Source of the DNA: JAYWIG01 sp043789035
Lineage (GTDB): Bacteria > Pseudomonadota > Gammaproteobacteria > Burkholderiales > Burkholderiaceae_E
Direction: 5' to 3'
Assembly (NCBI GenBank): GCA_043789035.1
Contig: JAYWIG010000008.1
Coordinates: forward strand, 1-5,458
DNA length: 5,458 nucleotides
The number at the start of each line of letters is the position of its first letter. Position 1 is the stretch's first letter. Below, one piece after another: positions 1 to 5,400 of the stretch. The notes beneath the pieces were generated by a model. The model worked only from the letters and a program-made list of their open reading frames with translations, made no database searches and was not told the origin of the DNA. Position numbers and translations under genes: made by a program.

Positions 1-68
1 CCCAATCCACTGGCGGAATCCGCCTTCCAATCTTCATCGATTACAACAATAGGAAAGCGAAATTTCAT
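1..68 (-). CDS. Orn/Lys/Arg decarboxylase, N-terminal fragment (runs off the left edge)
   Basis: Read on the minus strand, an ATG at 68..66 opens a frame that stays open to the window edge (22 full codons). It begins MKFRFPIVVIDEDWK and continues ADSASGLG. From memory this matches the start of the response-regulator-like wing domain of bacterial Orn/Lys/Arg decarboxylases, the PLP enzymes that decarboxylate basic amino acids to polyamines or diamines. A good ribosome binding site, GAGGAG at 84..79, lies 10 nt before the ATG and supports the start. None of the catalytic PLP domain is in the window, so substrate preference (arginine, lysine or ornithine) cannot be judged. The gene is divergent from the IclR-family regulator at 246. 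The family call rests on a short but characteristic segment. Confidence 0.8.
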   Translation of the reverse strand, partial: MKFRFPIVVIDEDWKADSASGL

Positions 69-78
69 GGCCGTAAGG

Positions 79-84
79 CTCCTC
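79..84 (-). promoter_or_regulatory. Ribosome binding site of the decarboxylase fragment
   Basis: GAGGAG on the minus strand, 10 nt upstream of the ATG at 68..66. It is one of the strongest Shine-Dalgarno matches in the window and is the main support for a real gene start so close to the edge. Confidence 0.75.
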
Positions 85-177
85 AAGACTTTAAGAGAAT
101 TGCAAGGATACAGGCCTTATGCGTCTGCGCTATGTTTTTCAGGCACTTTCTTGCCCACTTTGTAAGCTGTGGGTCAG

Positions 178-208
178 GTGAGTTTTCACAAGATGAGATA
201 TAGTCTCA
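178..208. promoter_or_regulatory. Tandem palindromes in the decarboxylase/iclR divergent spacer (candidate operator)
   Basis: Two palindromes sit side by side: GTGAGTTTTCAC at 178-189 (arms GTGA/TCAC) and TGAGATATAGTCTCA at 194-208 (arms TGAGA/TCTCA, 5-nt centre). An outer pair, GGTGAG at 177-182 and CTCACC at 205-210, also mirrors across both. IclR-family dimers commonly bind short palindromes in their own divergent promoter regions, so these are natural candidates for autoregulation and for control of the decarboxylase gene. That role is inferred from position and symmetry only. Confidence 0.4.
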
Positions 209-225
209 CCACAACAACATTTCAG
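197..225 (-). promoter_or_regulatory. Possible promoter for the decarboxylase gene
   Basis: On the minus strand CTGAAA (225..220) is followed after 17 nt by TATATC (202..197), each matching the sigma-70 consensus at about four of six positions. The -10-like hexamer lies inside the TGAGA/TCTCA palindrome, which would suit repression. It predicts a 5' leader of roughly 120 nt. The match is weak and other placements are possible. Confidence 0.25.
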
Positions 226-245
226 CTTAGCCAATATTGCCGCCT

Positions 246-1037
246 ATGGGTCGCCCACGTAAAACACCAGCCGTTGAAGACGGAAAAACAGCGATTCAAG
301 TGATCGACCGCATAGTGTCGCTTTTGAACTCGCTCGCCGCCCAACCCGATCCGATTAGCTTAAAAGAGCTATCTGTAGCGACCGGCCTGCACCCATCAAC
401 GACCCATAGAATTTTGAATGATTTGGTCACCGCGCGATTTGTCGACAGGGCCGAGCCAGGCACCTACCAGCTGGGGATTCGCTTGCTTGAGTTAGGCAAT
501 CTTGTAAAAGCCCGCTTGAACGTCAGGGATGCGGCTTTAGGCCCAATGCGCGAACTGCATAGAGCAACTCACCAGCCGATTAACTTGTCGATTCGACAAG
601 GCGACGAAATTGTTTATATTGAGCGTGCCGTCTCTGAACGCTCTGGAATGCAGGTTGTTCGCGCTGTAGGAGGGCGCGCACCATTGCATCTAACTTCGGT
701 TGGGAAGCTGTTTTTGGCCCATGATGACCTAAAAAACGTAAGAGCTTATGCAACTAGAACTGGTTTAGCTGGGCAAACCAAAAACAGCATCACCGATATC
801 CAAGCACTAGAACGCGAGTTAACTTTGGTAAGGGCCAGAGGCTATGCCAGAGATAATCAAGAGCTTGAAATGGGGGTGCGTTGTGTTGCTGCAGCTATTC
901 GCGACGATAGTGGCAAGCTAGTGGCAGGAATGTCTATTTCAGCACCCGCCGATTTCGTACAAGAAGATTGGATCGACATCTTATGCATCAAAGCCGCAGA
1001 AATTTCCAGCAGCTTGGGCTTTGACTTACAACGTTAA
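246..1037 (+). CDS. IclR-family transcriptional regulator
   Basis: Cytoplasmic DNA-binding regulator of 263 aa, the usual length for the family. An N-terminal winged helix-turn-helix covers about residues 15-70: S-L-K-E-L-S-V-A-T-G-L then H-P-S-T-T-H-R-I-L as recognition helix around 49-57. The C-terminal effector-binding domain follows from about 75, with the conserved IclR block around 206-235 (ELEMGVRCVAAAIRDD, then GMSISAPA). Residues 2-6, GRPRK, resemble an AT-hook core ahead of the HTH. The ATG at 246 is preferred; an in-frame TTG at 237 would add three residues, and neither has a convincing Shine-Dalgarno, so the start is uncertain by 9 bp. The effector is unknown. It diverges from the decarboxylase gene, with palindromes in between suggesting autoregulation. 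Its TAA interlocks with the stop of the convergent pbpG gene. Confidence 0.93.
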   Translation: MGRPRKTPAVEDGKTAIQVIDRIVSLLNSLAAQPDPISLKELSVATGLHPSTTHRILNDLVTARFVDRAEPGTYQLGIRLLELGNLVKARLNVRDAALGPMRELHRATHQPINLSIRQGDEIVYIERAVSERSGMQVVRAVGGRAPLHLTSVGKLFLAHDDLKNVRAYATRTGLAGQTKNSITDIQALERELTLVRARGYARDNQELEMGVRCVAAAIRDDSGKLVAGMSISAPADFVQEDWIDILCIKAAEISSSLGFDLQR

Positions 1038-2179
1038 GCTTTTGAAGGTTTCAACAATTCTTTATTTGCCTTTTGGCGAGTTTGTACTTTTACTAGCTTA
1101 TCGCCAGTTTCTAGGTAAGCCCGCAAACGGGACGCGTCAGCAAACCTAGTGTAACGCCCAACGGCATCAAGAAACACCATGACAACCGGCTGCTCATTCA
1201 CACGGGTATGCATTACCAAGCAATTACCCGCTTCCGATATGTAACCTGTTTTAGAGAGGGAAATTTGCCAATCTGGGTTTTCGATCAAGCGATTCGTATT
1301 CTTAAAGCTAATCATTCGAAAGCCTGTATCGACAGTTAGCTCAGATGCAGTCGAGTACTGACGAATCAAAGGGTAATCACCTGCGCGCTTTACAAGTTGC
1401 ACTAGATCACGGGCATTACTCATATTCCGACTCGATAAGCCTGTTGCATCAAAGAATTGAGTGTCTTCCATTTGAATCGATTTTGCTTTCAGATTCATCG
1501 CGGCGATGAAGGCTTCTGAACCCCCAGGGTAGTAGCGGCCTAAGGCATTTGCAGCACGATTTTCCGAAGCCATCAGAGCTAACTGTAAAAGTTCGCCACG
1601 ATTCAGTACACTGCCGGTGCGCAGGCGTGAACGGCTATTTTTCTCAAGGTCTACATCAGCGCTTGAGATTTCGAGCGGTTCGCCCAGTGCTTGCTTTCCA
1701 TCAAGCACTACCATGGCTGTCATGAGTTTTGTGATGGAGGCAATCGGCAATACGGCTTGGGAATTTTTCTCGAAAAGAATTTTGCCTGTCCGGGAATCCA
1801 CTGCCAATGCGACTGATGACTTTAAATCAGCAGGATCGCTGACTGCGTGCAATCCAATCGCTTGACCAAGGGAGACTCTGGGTGGCTCAGCTGGCCCAGC
1901 AGCAGCAAGTCTTGCAGATTTTGTTGCCTTCTTGTTCAGCGCAACTTTGCCTTGCTTAGCAGACTTCCCCTTCGCCACCTTTGCTGATTTTGACGGGTTG
2001 TTCGAGGCAGATTTAGTGAATGATTTCGCGGCGGATTGAGAAACTGCTTTAGAAGCCGATTTAACTACAGGCTTGGCGCCGCTATGCGTTGCCAGAAGGC
2101 TTAAGCCACCGAAAATCGCACCGAGCAAGACCACGCGAAAGAGACTAAGTCTTCGCGAGCTACAAAGAAACTGAACCAT
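1034..2179 (-). CDS. pbpG: D-alanyl-D-alanine endopeptidase, PBP7-like (peptidase S11), with lysine-rich linker
   Basis: Exported serine peptidase of the low-molecular-weight PBP group, 381 aa. PBP7-type enzymes cut D-Ala-meso-DAP cross-links in peptidoglycan in the periplasm. All three penicillin-binding motifs are present: S148-I-T-K151 (S148 the nucleophile), S205-E-N207 and K310-T-G312. Residues 1 to about 35 look like a signal peptide (basic RRLSLFR, hydrophobic LLGAIFGGLSLLA, possible cleavage after SGA). Residues 36-90 form a low-complexity Lys/Ser/Ala linker with 14 lysines and no acidic residue, making the protein longer than E. coli PBP7 (roughly 310 aa). The catalytic domain runs from about 102 to 360. 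The ATG has GGGAG 11 nt upstream, a somewhat long spacing. A promoter candidate lies near 2297-2324. It could loosely be called a DD-carboxypeptidase, but the ASITKLMTAMVVLD block favours PBP7. Confidence 0.94.
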   Translation of the reverse strand: MVQFLCSSRRLSLFRVVLLGAIFGGLSLLATHSGAKPVVKSASKAVSQSAAKSFTKSASNNPSKSAKVAKGKSAKQGKVALNKKATKSARLAAAGPAEPPRVSLGQAIGLHAVSDPADLKSSVALAVDSRTGKILFEKNSQAVLPIASITKLMTAMVVLDGKQALGEPLEISSADVDLEKNSRSRLRTGSVLNRGELLQLALMASENRAANALGRYYPGGSEAFIAAMNLKAKSIQMEDTQFFDATGLSSRNMSNARDLVQLVKRAGDYPLIRQYSTASELTVDTGFRMISFKNTNRLIENPDWQISLSKTGYISEAGNCLVMHTRVNEQPVVMVFLDAVGRYTRFADASRLRAYLETGDKLVKVQTRQKANKELLKPSKA

Positions 2180-2296
2180 ATTCGAATCAACTCCCGTTCG
2201 TCAGACCGCTCAAAGAAGCGAGACGATCAACGATTTCCCTGAATTTCCAAGGCACATGGGGCTTTTCGCTCTATGGCACCGTGGAAGCGAGAGTTG

Positions 2297-2324
2297 AGTG
2301 TAACAAAAATTCACATCAATTCAA
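2297..2324 (-). promoter_or_regulatory. Probable pbpG promoter
   Basis: On the minus strand TTGAAT (2324..2319) and TACACT (2302..2297) are separated by 16 nt, each matching the sigma-70 consensus at four of six positions. The surrounding DNA is AT-rich. Transcription would start near 2290, giving a leader of about 110 nt before the ATG at 2179. I found no convincing terminator in the rest of the 241-bp spacer (2180-2420), so read-through from the upstream nitroreductase operon into pbpG is also possible. Confidence 0.45.
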
Positions 2325-2420
2325 TAAGTTACGGAAACTTTATACAGTTATTTGTGAACTATTTGCTTGCATTGACTAAATCATCAGCATTTCACGCGCT
2401 TTAGAGGCAAAAATTCATCA

Positions 2421-3140
2421 TCAAAAACCGCGAAATTGAGTGAAGCCTGCAACCGGCTCTCGCTCGGTAACAAGCGAGTTCTCAATTGCATCTGGGTTTG
2501 CATACCCTAACGACATGCCACAAACCAACATTTCATTGCCCGGGCATTTCAAATATTCGGTAATTGTTTTATGGAATTGAGTAAATGCCGCTTGGGGGCA
2601 GGTGTGCAACCCACGAGCGCGCGCCGCTACCATGATGTTTTGCAAGAACATGCCGTAATCGAGCCAACTGCCCTGAGACATCATTCTGTCTATCGTAAAC
2701 ATGAGCCCAATGGGTGCGTCGAAAAAATCATAGTTTTTCGAGTGCTGGACACGCATTTTGTCTTTATCGGCCTTACCAATACCGAGCAAGCCATATAGAT
2801 CCCAGCCAACCTTGCGGCGGCGATCAATATACGGGGTTACCCATTGGCTTGGGTAATAGCTGTACTCGTCAACTGCACTTTTCATCAACTCGGCATCGTT
2901 GAATACCGTTTGAATGGCGCTGCAAAGGCCGCGCTTCTCATGGCCCGCAAGCACATAAACTTTCCAAGGTTGAATATTTGTACCAGAAGGAGCACGCGAT
3001 GCAACAGCGAGTAATTCTTCTATTAGCTTTTTATCAACCTCTTTCGGCAGGTAAGAGCGAATTGAACGGCGGCTAGACATAGCGAAATCAACAGCAGCGG
3101 TTTGTTCAGCGCTGGGCATAGCAAATAAGGAATCAGACAT
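2421..3140 (-). CDS. Nitroreductase-family FMN oxidoreductase (PnbA/NfnB-like)
   Basis: Cytoplasmic flavoprotein of 239 aa expected to use FMN and NAD(P)H to reduce nitroaromatics, quinones or similar acceptors; the physiological substrate is unknown. Family signatures: R24-R-S-I-R28 near the N-terminus (FMN phosphate contact), A50-P-S-G-T-N-I-Q-P-W59 (the A-P-S-x-x-N-x-Q-P-W block of PnbA/NfnB-type members), and GMSLGYANPDA from 208 near the C-terminus. The ATG at 3140 is chosen because AGGG lies 5 nt upstream and the family-like sequence starts shortly after it. An in-frame TTG at 3173 would add 11 residues and overlap the upstream gene by 17 bp without a ribosome binding site. It is the last gene of a three-gene operon, 16 bp after the thioesterase stop. 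It could serve any of several redox roles; the family call is solid, the substrate is not. Confidence 0.92.
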   Translation of the reverse strand: MSDSLFAMPSAEQTAAVDFAMSSRRSIRSYLPKEVDKKLIEELLAVASRAPSGTNIQPWKVYVLAGHEKRGLCSAIQTVFNDAELMKSAVDEYSYYPSQWVTPYIDRRRKVGWDLYGLLGIGKADKDKMRVQHSKNYDFFDAPIGLMFTIDRMMSQGSWLDYGMFLQNIMVAARARGLHTCPQAAFTQFHKTITEYLKCPGNEMLVCGMSLGYANPDAIENSLVTEREPVAGFTQFRGF

Positions 3141-3145
3141 AAAGA

Positions 3146-3149
3146 CCCT
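3146..3149 (-). promoter_or_regulatory. Ribosome binding site that sets the nitroreductase start
   Basis: AGGG on the minus strand, 5 nt before the ATG at 3140, within the 16-bp gap after the thioesterase stop. It favours the ATG over the in-frame TTG at 3173. Confidence 0.55.
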
Positions 3150-3156
3150 GAAGAAA

Positions 3157-3603
3157 TTAAATTGGTTCAACAAAAATAGTCATTAAACAAGCGCGAAGAG
3201 GCAGGTTGAGAGACTCAGGGCGACGAGTCGCCTTATTTACATACACATGTACAAAATGCCCTTGGGCAGCAGCCATATCAGAACCGTCTGCAAAAAGGGC
3301 AACCTCATAGCGAACGCTTGAAGAGCCCAACTTAGTCACTCGAATCCCCGCTTTGATTGGCTGTGGAAACGCGAGGGGTGCAAAGTAGTTGCAGCCAGTT
3401 TCGATCACCAGCCCGATTTGTGAACCCGCATGGATGTCGAGCACTTCACTGTTAATCAAAAACTGGTTTACCGCCGTATCAAAGAAAGCATAGTAAACAA
3501 CGTTATTAATGTGCCCGTAAACGTCGTTATCTGCCCAACGAGTTGAAATTTCAGTAAACCAGCGGTAGTCGCTACGTAAATGCGGAGTAATTTTTGATGT
3601 CAT
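3157..3603 (-). CDS. 4HBT-family hotdog acyl-CoA thioesterase
   Basis: Small cytoplasmic hotdog-fold protein of 148 aa, normal for the 4-hydroxybenzoyl-CoA thioesterase/YbgC-like group, which hydrolyses acyl-CoA to free acid and CoA. The active-site segment is clear: T21-R-W-A-D-N-D27-V-Y-G-H-I-N-N34-V-V-Y-Y. D27 aligns with the catalytic aspartate (Asp17) of the Pseudomonas 4-hydroxybenzoyl-CoA enzyme, and GHINN occupies the start of the long hotdog helix. The ATG overlaps the TGA of the upstream deacetylase-family gene as ATGA. I see no Shine-Dalgarno before it, so translation is probably coupled to that gene. Acyl chain preference cannot be read from the sequence; the neighbouring deacylase-like enzyme and phasin gene suggest acyl or hydroxyacyl thioesters, which is inference. 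Confidence 0.92.
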   Translation of the reverse strand: MTSKITPHLRSDYRWFTEISTRWADNDVYGHINNVVYYAFFDTAVNQFLINSEVLDIHAGSQIGLVIETGCNYFAPLAFPQPIKAGIRVTKLGSSSVRYEVALFADGSDMAAAQGHFVHVYVNKATRRPESLNLPLRACLMTIFVEPI

Positions 3604-4523
3604 CTAGTCGTTAACTTGTAGGTGCTATAAAACTGAAAGGCAGCTTTCACGGTAGATAAATGAATGTCAACAATGTCGCTAATCTCAGGGCAATAGCCTC
3701 CACCCATTGCAACCACGACAGGTACTGGTTTATTGTAGGCGGTGCAGGCAAACTCAAAGACTTCCGCATCCCGCCTTGCGATGCCAGCCTTACTCAATGC
3801 CAAGGTTCCCAAACGATCATGTTCGAAAACATCCGCCCCAGCTAGGAAAAAAATCAAATCGGGAGTGACCAGTGAAGCGATAGTTTGGAGTGCCCTATCT
3901 AAAGCATTGAGATACACTTCATCGCCGGTGCCATCGGCCAGCCCAACATCGAGATCACTCAATTCTTTTTTAAAGGGGTAGTTCTTTTCGCCATGCATTG
4001 AGAACGTAAATACACTTGCGTCGTCGCGCAAAATTTGAGCAGTGCCATTGCCTTGATGGACATCGAGATCGATCACAAGCGCGGTTTTAATTCGTTTTTC
4101 TGCCTGCATTAATCGAGCCGCAACCGCAATATCGTTAAAGCAGCAATAGCCTCCACCAGCTTCGAATTCAGCATGATGGGTGCCACCGGCAAGATTAAGG
4201 CTAACACCGTCAATCAAAGCGGCACGAGCTGCACAAATCGTAGCACCAGCCGAACGTCGAGAACGTTCAACCATTTCTGGCGACCAAGGAAAACCAATGG
4301 CCTTTTGCGCTAATACCGGCAAAGAACCTGTAGTAAGCTCGTATATATAGCGCGGATGATGGGCGAGTGCTAAAACACCGTCGCTAGCAGCCTCGGGTTG
4401 CAGCAAGGCAATAGCTGGTAGCTCGCACGCAACGGCCTCTCTTAGCAAGCGATACTTGTCCATCGGGAATCGGTGCGACGCCGGTAAAGGCAGTACAAAA
4501 ACATCGGAATAAAAAGCTTTCAC
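3600..4523 (-). CDS. Histone-deacetylase-family (class IV/HDAC11-like) zinc amidohydrolase
   Basis: Zinc-dependent amidohydrolase of the arginase/deacetylase fold, 307 aa, cytoplasmic with no signal peptide. The active site is complete: H116-H117 in GGTHHA; D152, D154 and H156 in IDLDVHQGNGT, where D154 and H156 align with zinc ligands Asp178 and His180 of HDAC8; D231 in AGADVFEHDRLG as third ligand; and Y277 in GGGYC as the transition-state tyrosine. The DLDVHQGNGT and DRLGxLxxSxAGIxxRD patterns resemble class IV HDAC11 more than acetoin-type or polyamine-type members. The start is GTG: TAA lies in frame nine bases upstream, and the next Met (residue 21) would cut off the conserved-looking FYSDVFVLPLP and HRFP segments. 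There is no good ribosome binding site. It is the first gene of an operon with the thioesterase (ATGA overlap) and nitroreductase, divergent from phasin. The substrate (acetyl- or acyl-lysine, polyamine, other amide) is unknown. Confidence 0.93.
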   Translation of the reverse strand: MKAFYSDVFVLPLPASHRFPMDKYRLLREAVACELPAIALLQPEAASDGVLALAHHPRYIYELTTGSLPVLAQKAIGFPWSPEMVERSRRSAGATICAARAALIDGVSLNLAGGTHHAEFEAGGGYCCFNDIAVAARLMQAEKRIKTALVIDLDVHQGNGTAQILRDDASVFTFSMHGEKNYPFKKELSDLDVGLADGTGDEVYLNALDRALQTIASLVTPDLIFFLAGADVFEHDRLGTLALSKAGIARRDAEVFEFACTAYNKPVPVVVAMGGGYCPEISDIVDIHLSTVKAAFQFYSTYKLTTR

Positions 4524-4537
4524 TGGCCCATTTTAGA

Positions 4538-4552
4538 TGTTGCACTCTAAAC
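4538..4552. promoter_or_regulatory. Degenerate second copy of the phasin-region operator
   Basis: TGTTGCACTCTAAAC keeps the first nine bases of TGTTGCACTGCAACA, the reverse complement of the palindrome at 4607-4621, and matches 11 of 15 overall; the second half-site is decayed. It lies 15 bp from the GTG of the deacetylase-family gene and 69 bp, centre to centre, from the intact site. A regulator could bind both sites, but this one may be only a half-site or chance. Confidence 0.35.
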
Positions 4553-4571
4553 ACGTACAACGCCACAACAC

Positions 4572-4627
4572 TTGACTTTCGATTTGAGTGCCTTCATCAT
4601 TTGATTTGTTGCAGTGCAACATAGAAA
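4572..4627 (+). promoter_or_regulatory. Probable phasin promoter region
   Basis: Two sigma-70 placements are possible. TTGACT at 4572-4577 with CATCAT at 4595-4600 (17-nt spacer) would start transcription close to 4607, at the edge of the palindrome. TTGATT at 4601-4606 with TAGAAA at 4622-4627 has a short 15-nt spacer that is exactly the palindrome. In either case a protein bound at 4607-4621 would block RNA polymerase. The leader before the ATG at 4738 would be about 105-130 nt and is AT-rich; it contains a weak inverted repeat, TAAGT/ACTTA, at 4634-4650. The first placement has the better -35. Confidence 0.4.
4607..4621. promoter_or_regulatory. Palindromic operator TGTTGCAGTGCAACA, PhaR/PhbF-type
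   Basis: A perfect 7-bp inverted repeat, TGTTGCA/TGCAACA, around a single central G. It fits the pattern TG-N-TGC-N3-GCAA that I recall for PhbF, the PhaR-type PHB regulator of the betaproteobacterium Herbaspirillum seropedicae. PhaR-type proteins repress phasin genes and release DNA when PHB granules form. The site lies 116 bp before the phasin ATG, within the candidate promoter, and also upstream of the divergent deacetylase-family operon. The palindrome is seen directly; the regulator assignment rests on recalled literature and on the identity of the downstream gene. Confidence 0.7.
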
Positions 4628-4727
4628 TAAAAATAAGTTCCTAAGACTTATGCAGTTTCTTAAGCTACTGATTTAACTAACTATTTATCTGAATCTTGTT
4701 GGATTTGGATTTCTCAACTCTCAAATT

Positions 4728-4731
4728 AGGA
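4728..4731 (+). promoter_or_regulatory. Ribosome binding site that sets the phasin start
   Basis: AGGA with a 6-nt spacer before the ATG at 4738. It favours this ATG over an in-frame TTG at 4696 that would add 14 residues, which would be atypical because phasins of this type start close to their first amphipathic helix. Confidence 0.7.
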
Positions 4732-4737
4732 TTAAAC

Positions 4738-5274
4738 ATGTTTCAATCACCAGACCAATTGCTGCAATTGCAAAAATCAGCACTCGAATCATTTAAAGCA
4801 ATGACGGCCATTACGATGGACGGCTTCGAGAAGTTCGCGGCTTTAAACGTACAAGCCAGCAAGGCAACCCTTGGCGAAATCACTAGCACTGTTGAAACAG
4901 CGATCTCAGCTAAAGACTCAAAGGCCTTGGCTGAAATCGCTACTGCATCAGCACAACCAGCCGCTGAAAAAGCAGCTGCCTATGCCAAGCATGTTTATGA
5001 CATCGCTCAACAAACCAATACTGAAATTGCTGGCATTTTCGAAAAGCACTTAGCCTCATCGAATAAGCAGTTGCATGCAGCGATTGATGCATTCTCAAAG
5101 AATGCACCGGCTGGTTCAGAAGGCGTTACAACTTTCGCTAAATCTGCAGTAGCCGCAGCGAACAGCGCTTGGGACCAAGTTAACAAGGCAAGCAAGCAAG
5201 TTGCTGATTACGCAGAAGCCAACTTGGCAACTGTAACAGCGGCTAAAGCGCCTAAGGCACGTAAAGCTGGTTAA
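4738..5274 (+). CDS. phaP: Phasin family protein (PHB granule-associated)
   Basis: Small granule-coating protein of 178 aa, typical for the Burkholderiales phasin family (about 180-195 aa). Phasins bind the surface of polyhydroxybutyrate granules and control their number and size. The sequence shows the usual traits: it starts near MFQSPDQLLQLQKSALESF, is almost entirely predicted amphipathic helix, contains about one quarter alanine (44 of 178), has no cysteine, and ends in a basic Ala/Lys/Pro tail (AAKAPKARKAG) like that of other PHB phasins. There is no signal peptide or membrane segment. It is monocistronic: its own promoter region carries a PhaR-type palindrome at 4607-4621, and a strong terminator follows at 5354-5391. 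Whether it is the main phasin or one of several paralogues cannot be judged here, and no PHA synthase gene lies in the window. Confidence 0.94.
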   Translation: MFQSPDQLLQLQKSALESFKAMTAITMDGFEKFAALNVQASKATLGEITSTVETAISAKDSKALAEIATASAQPAAEKAAAYAKHVYDIAQQTNTEIAGIFEKHLASSNKQLHAAIDAFSKNAPAGSEGVTTFAKSAVAAANSAWDQVNKASKQVADYAEANLATVTAAKAPKARKAG

Positions 5275-5353
5275 GTAAAGTAAAGCTTTTGAACAGAGTC
5301 TCCTAGGCACTCACTACCGAAAATCTCCTCCTCGAACTTCGGGAGTGTCTTTC

Positions 5354-5391
5354 AACCCAGCTAGCAACTTGCTAAGCTGGGTTTTCTTTTT
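5354..5391 (+). terminator. Intrinsic terminator of the phasin gene
   Basis: A 9-bp stem, AACCCAGCT (5354-5362) with AGCTGGGTT (5375-5383), is extended by AGC/GCT with one bulged A. The loop is AACTT, and the run TTTTCTTTTT follows at 5382-5391. It lies 79 bp after the phasin stop and 9 bp beyond the stop of the convergent gene at 5401. The T tract is only on the plus-strand side, so it should act mainly on the phasin transcript. Confidence 0.9.
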
Positions 5392-5400
5392 GAAGTGTTC

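Noticed and set aside
1617..1865. Open frame of 82 codons on the plus strand inside pbpG
   Set aside because: It lies entirely antisense to the catalytic domain of pbpG, including the SxxK region, has no family resemblance and no ribosome binding site. It is a shadow of the real gene.
1910..2074. Idea that the lysine-rich part of the PBP7-like protein is a substrate of the neighbouring histone-deacetylase-family enzyme
   Set aside because: The endopeptidase is exported while the deacetylase-family enzyme has no signal peptide, and resemblance to histone tails is only compositional.
2210..2257. Short minus-strand frame in the pbpG leader that could be an upstream peptide
   Set aside because: An ATG at 2257 opens a 15-codon frame ending before the pbpG start, but it has no ribosome binding site and nothing suggests attenuation.
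2325..2420. Search for a terminator after the nitroreductase gene
   Set aside because: Only weak AT-rich stems such as AGTT/AACT were seen, without a T run in the right place, so none is annotated.
2571..2902. Two overlapping plus-strand open frames inside the nitroreductase gene
   Set aside because: They overlap each other and run antisense to a well-supported coding sequence; neither encodes a recognisable protein.
3660..3981. Plus-strand open frames inside the deacetylase-family gene
   Set aside because: Antisense to the conserved zinc-site region, so explained by that gene.
5007..5310. Minus-strand open frames across the phasin gene and its 3' side
   Set aside because: They overlap the phasin coding sequence and show no protein-like features; the Ala-rich phasin codons produce open antisense frames.
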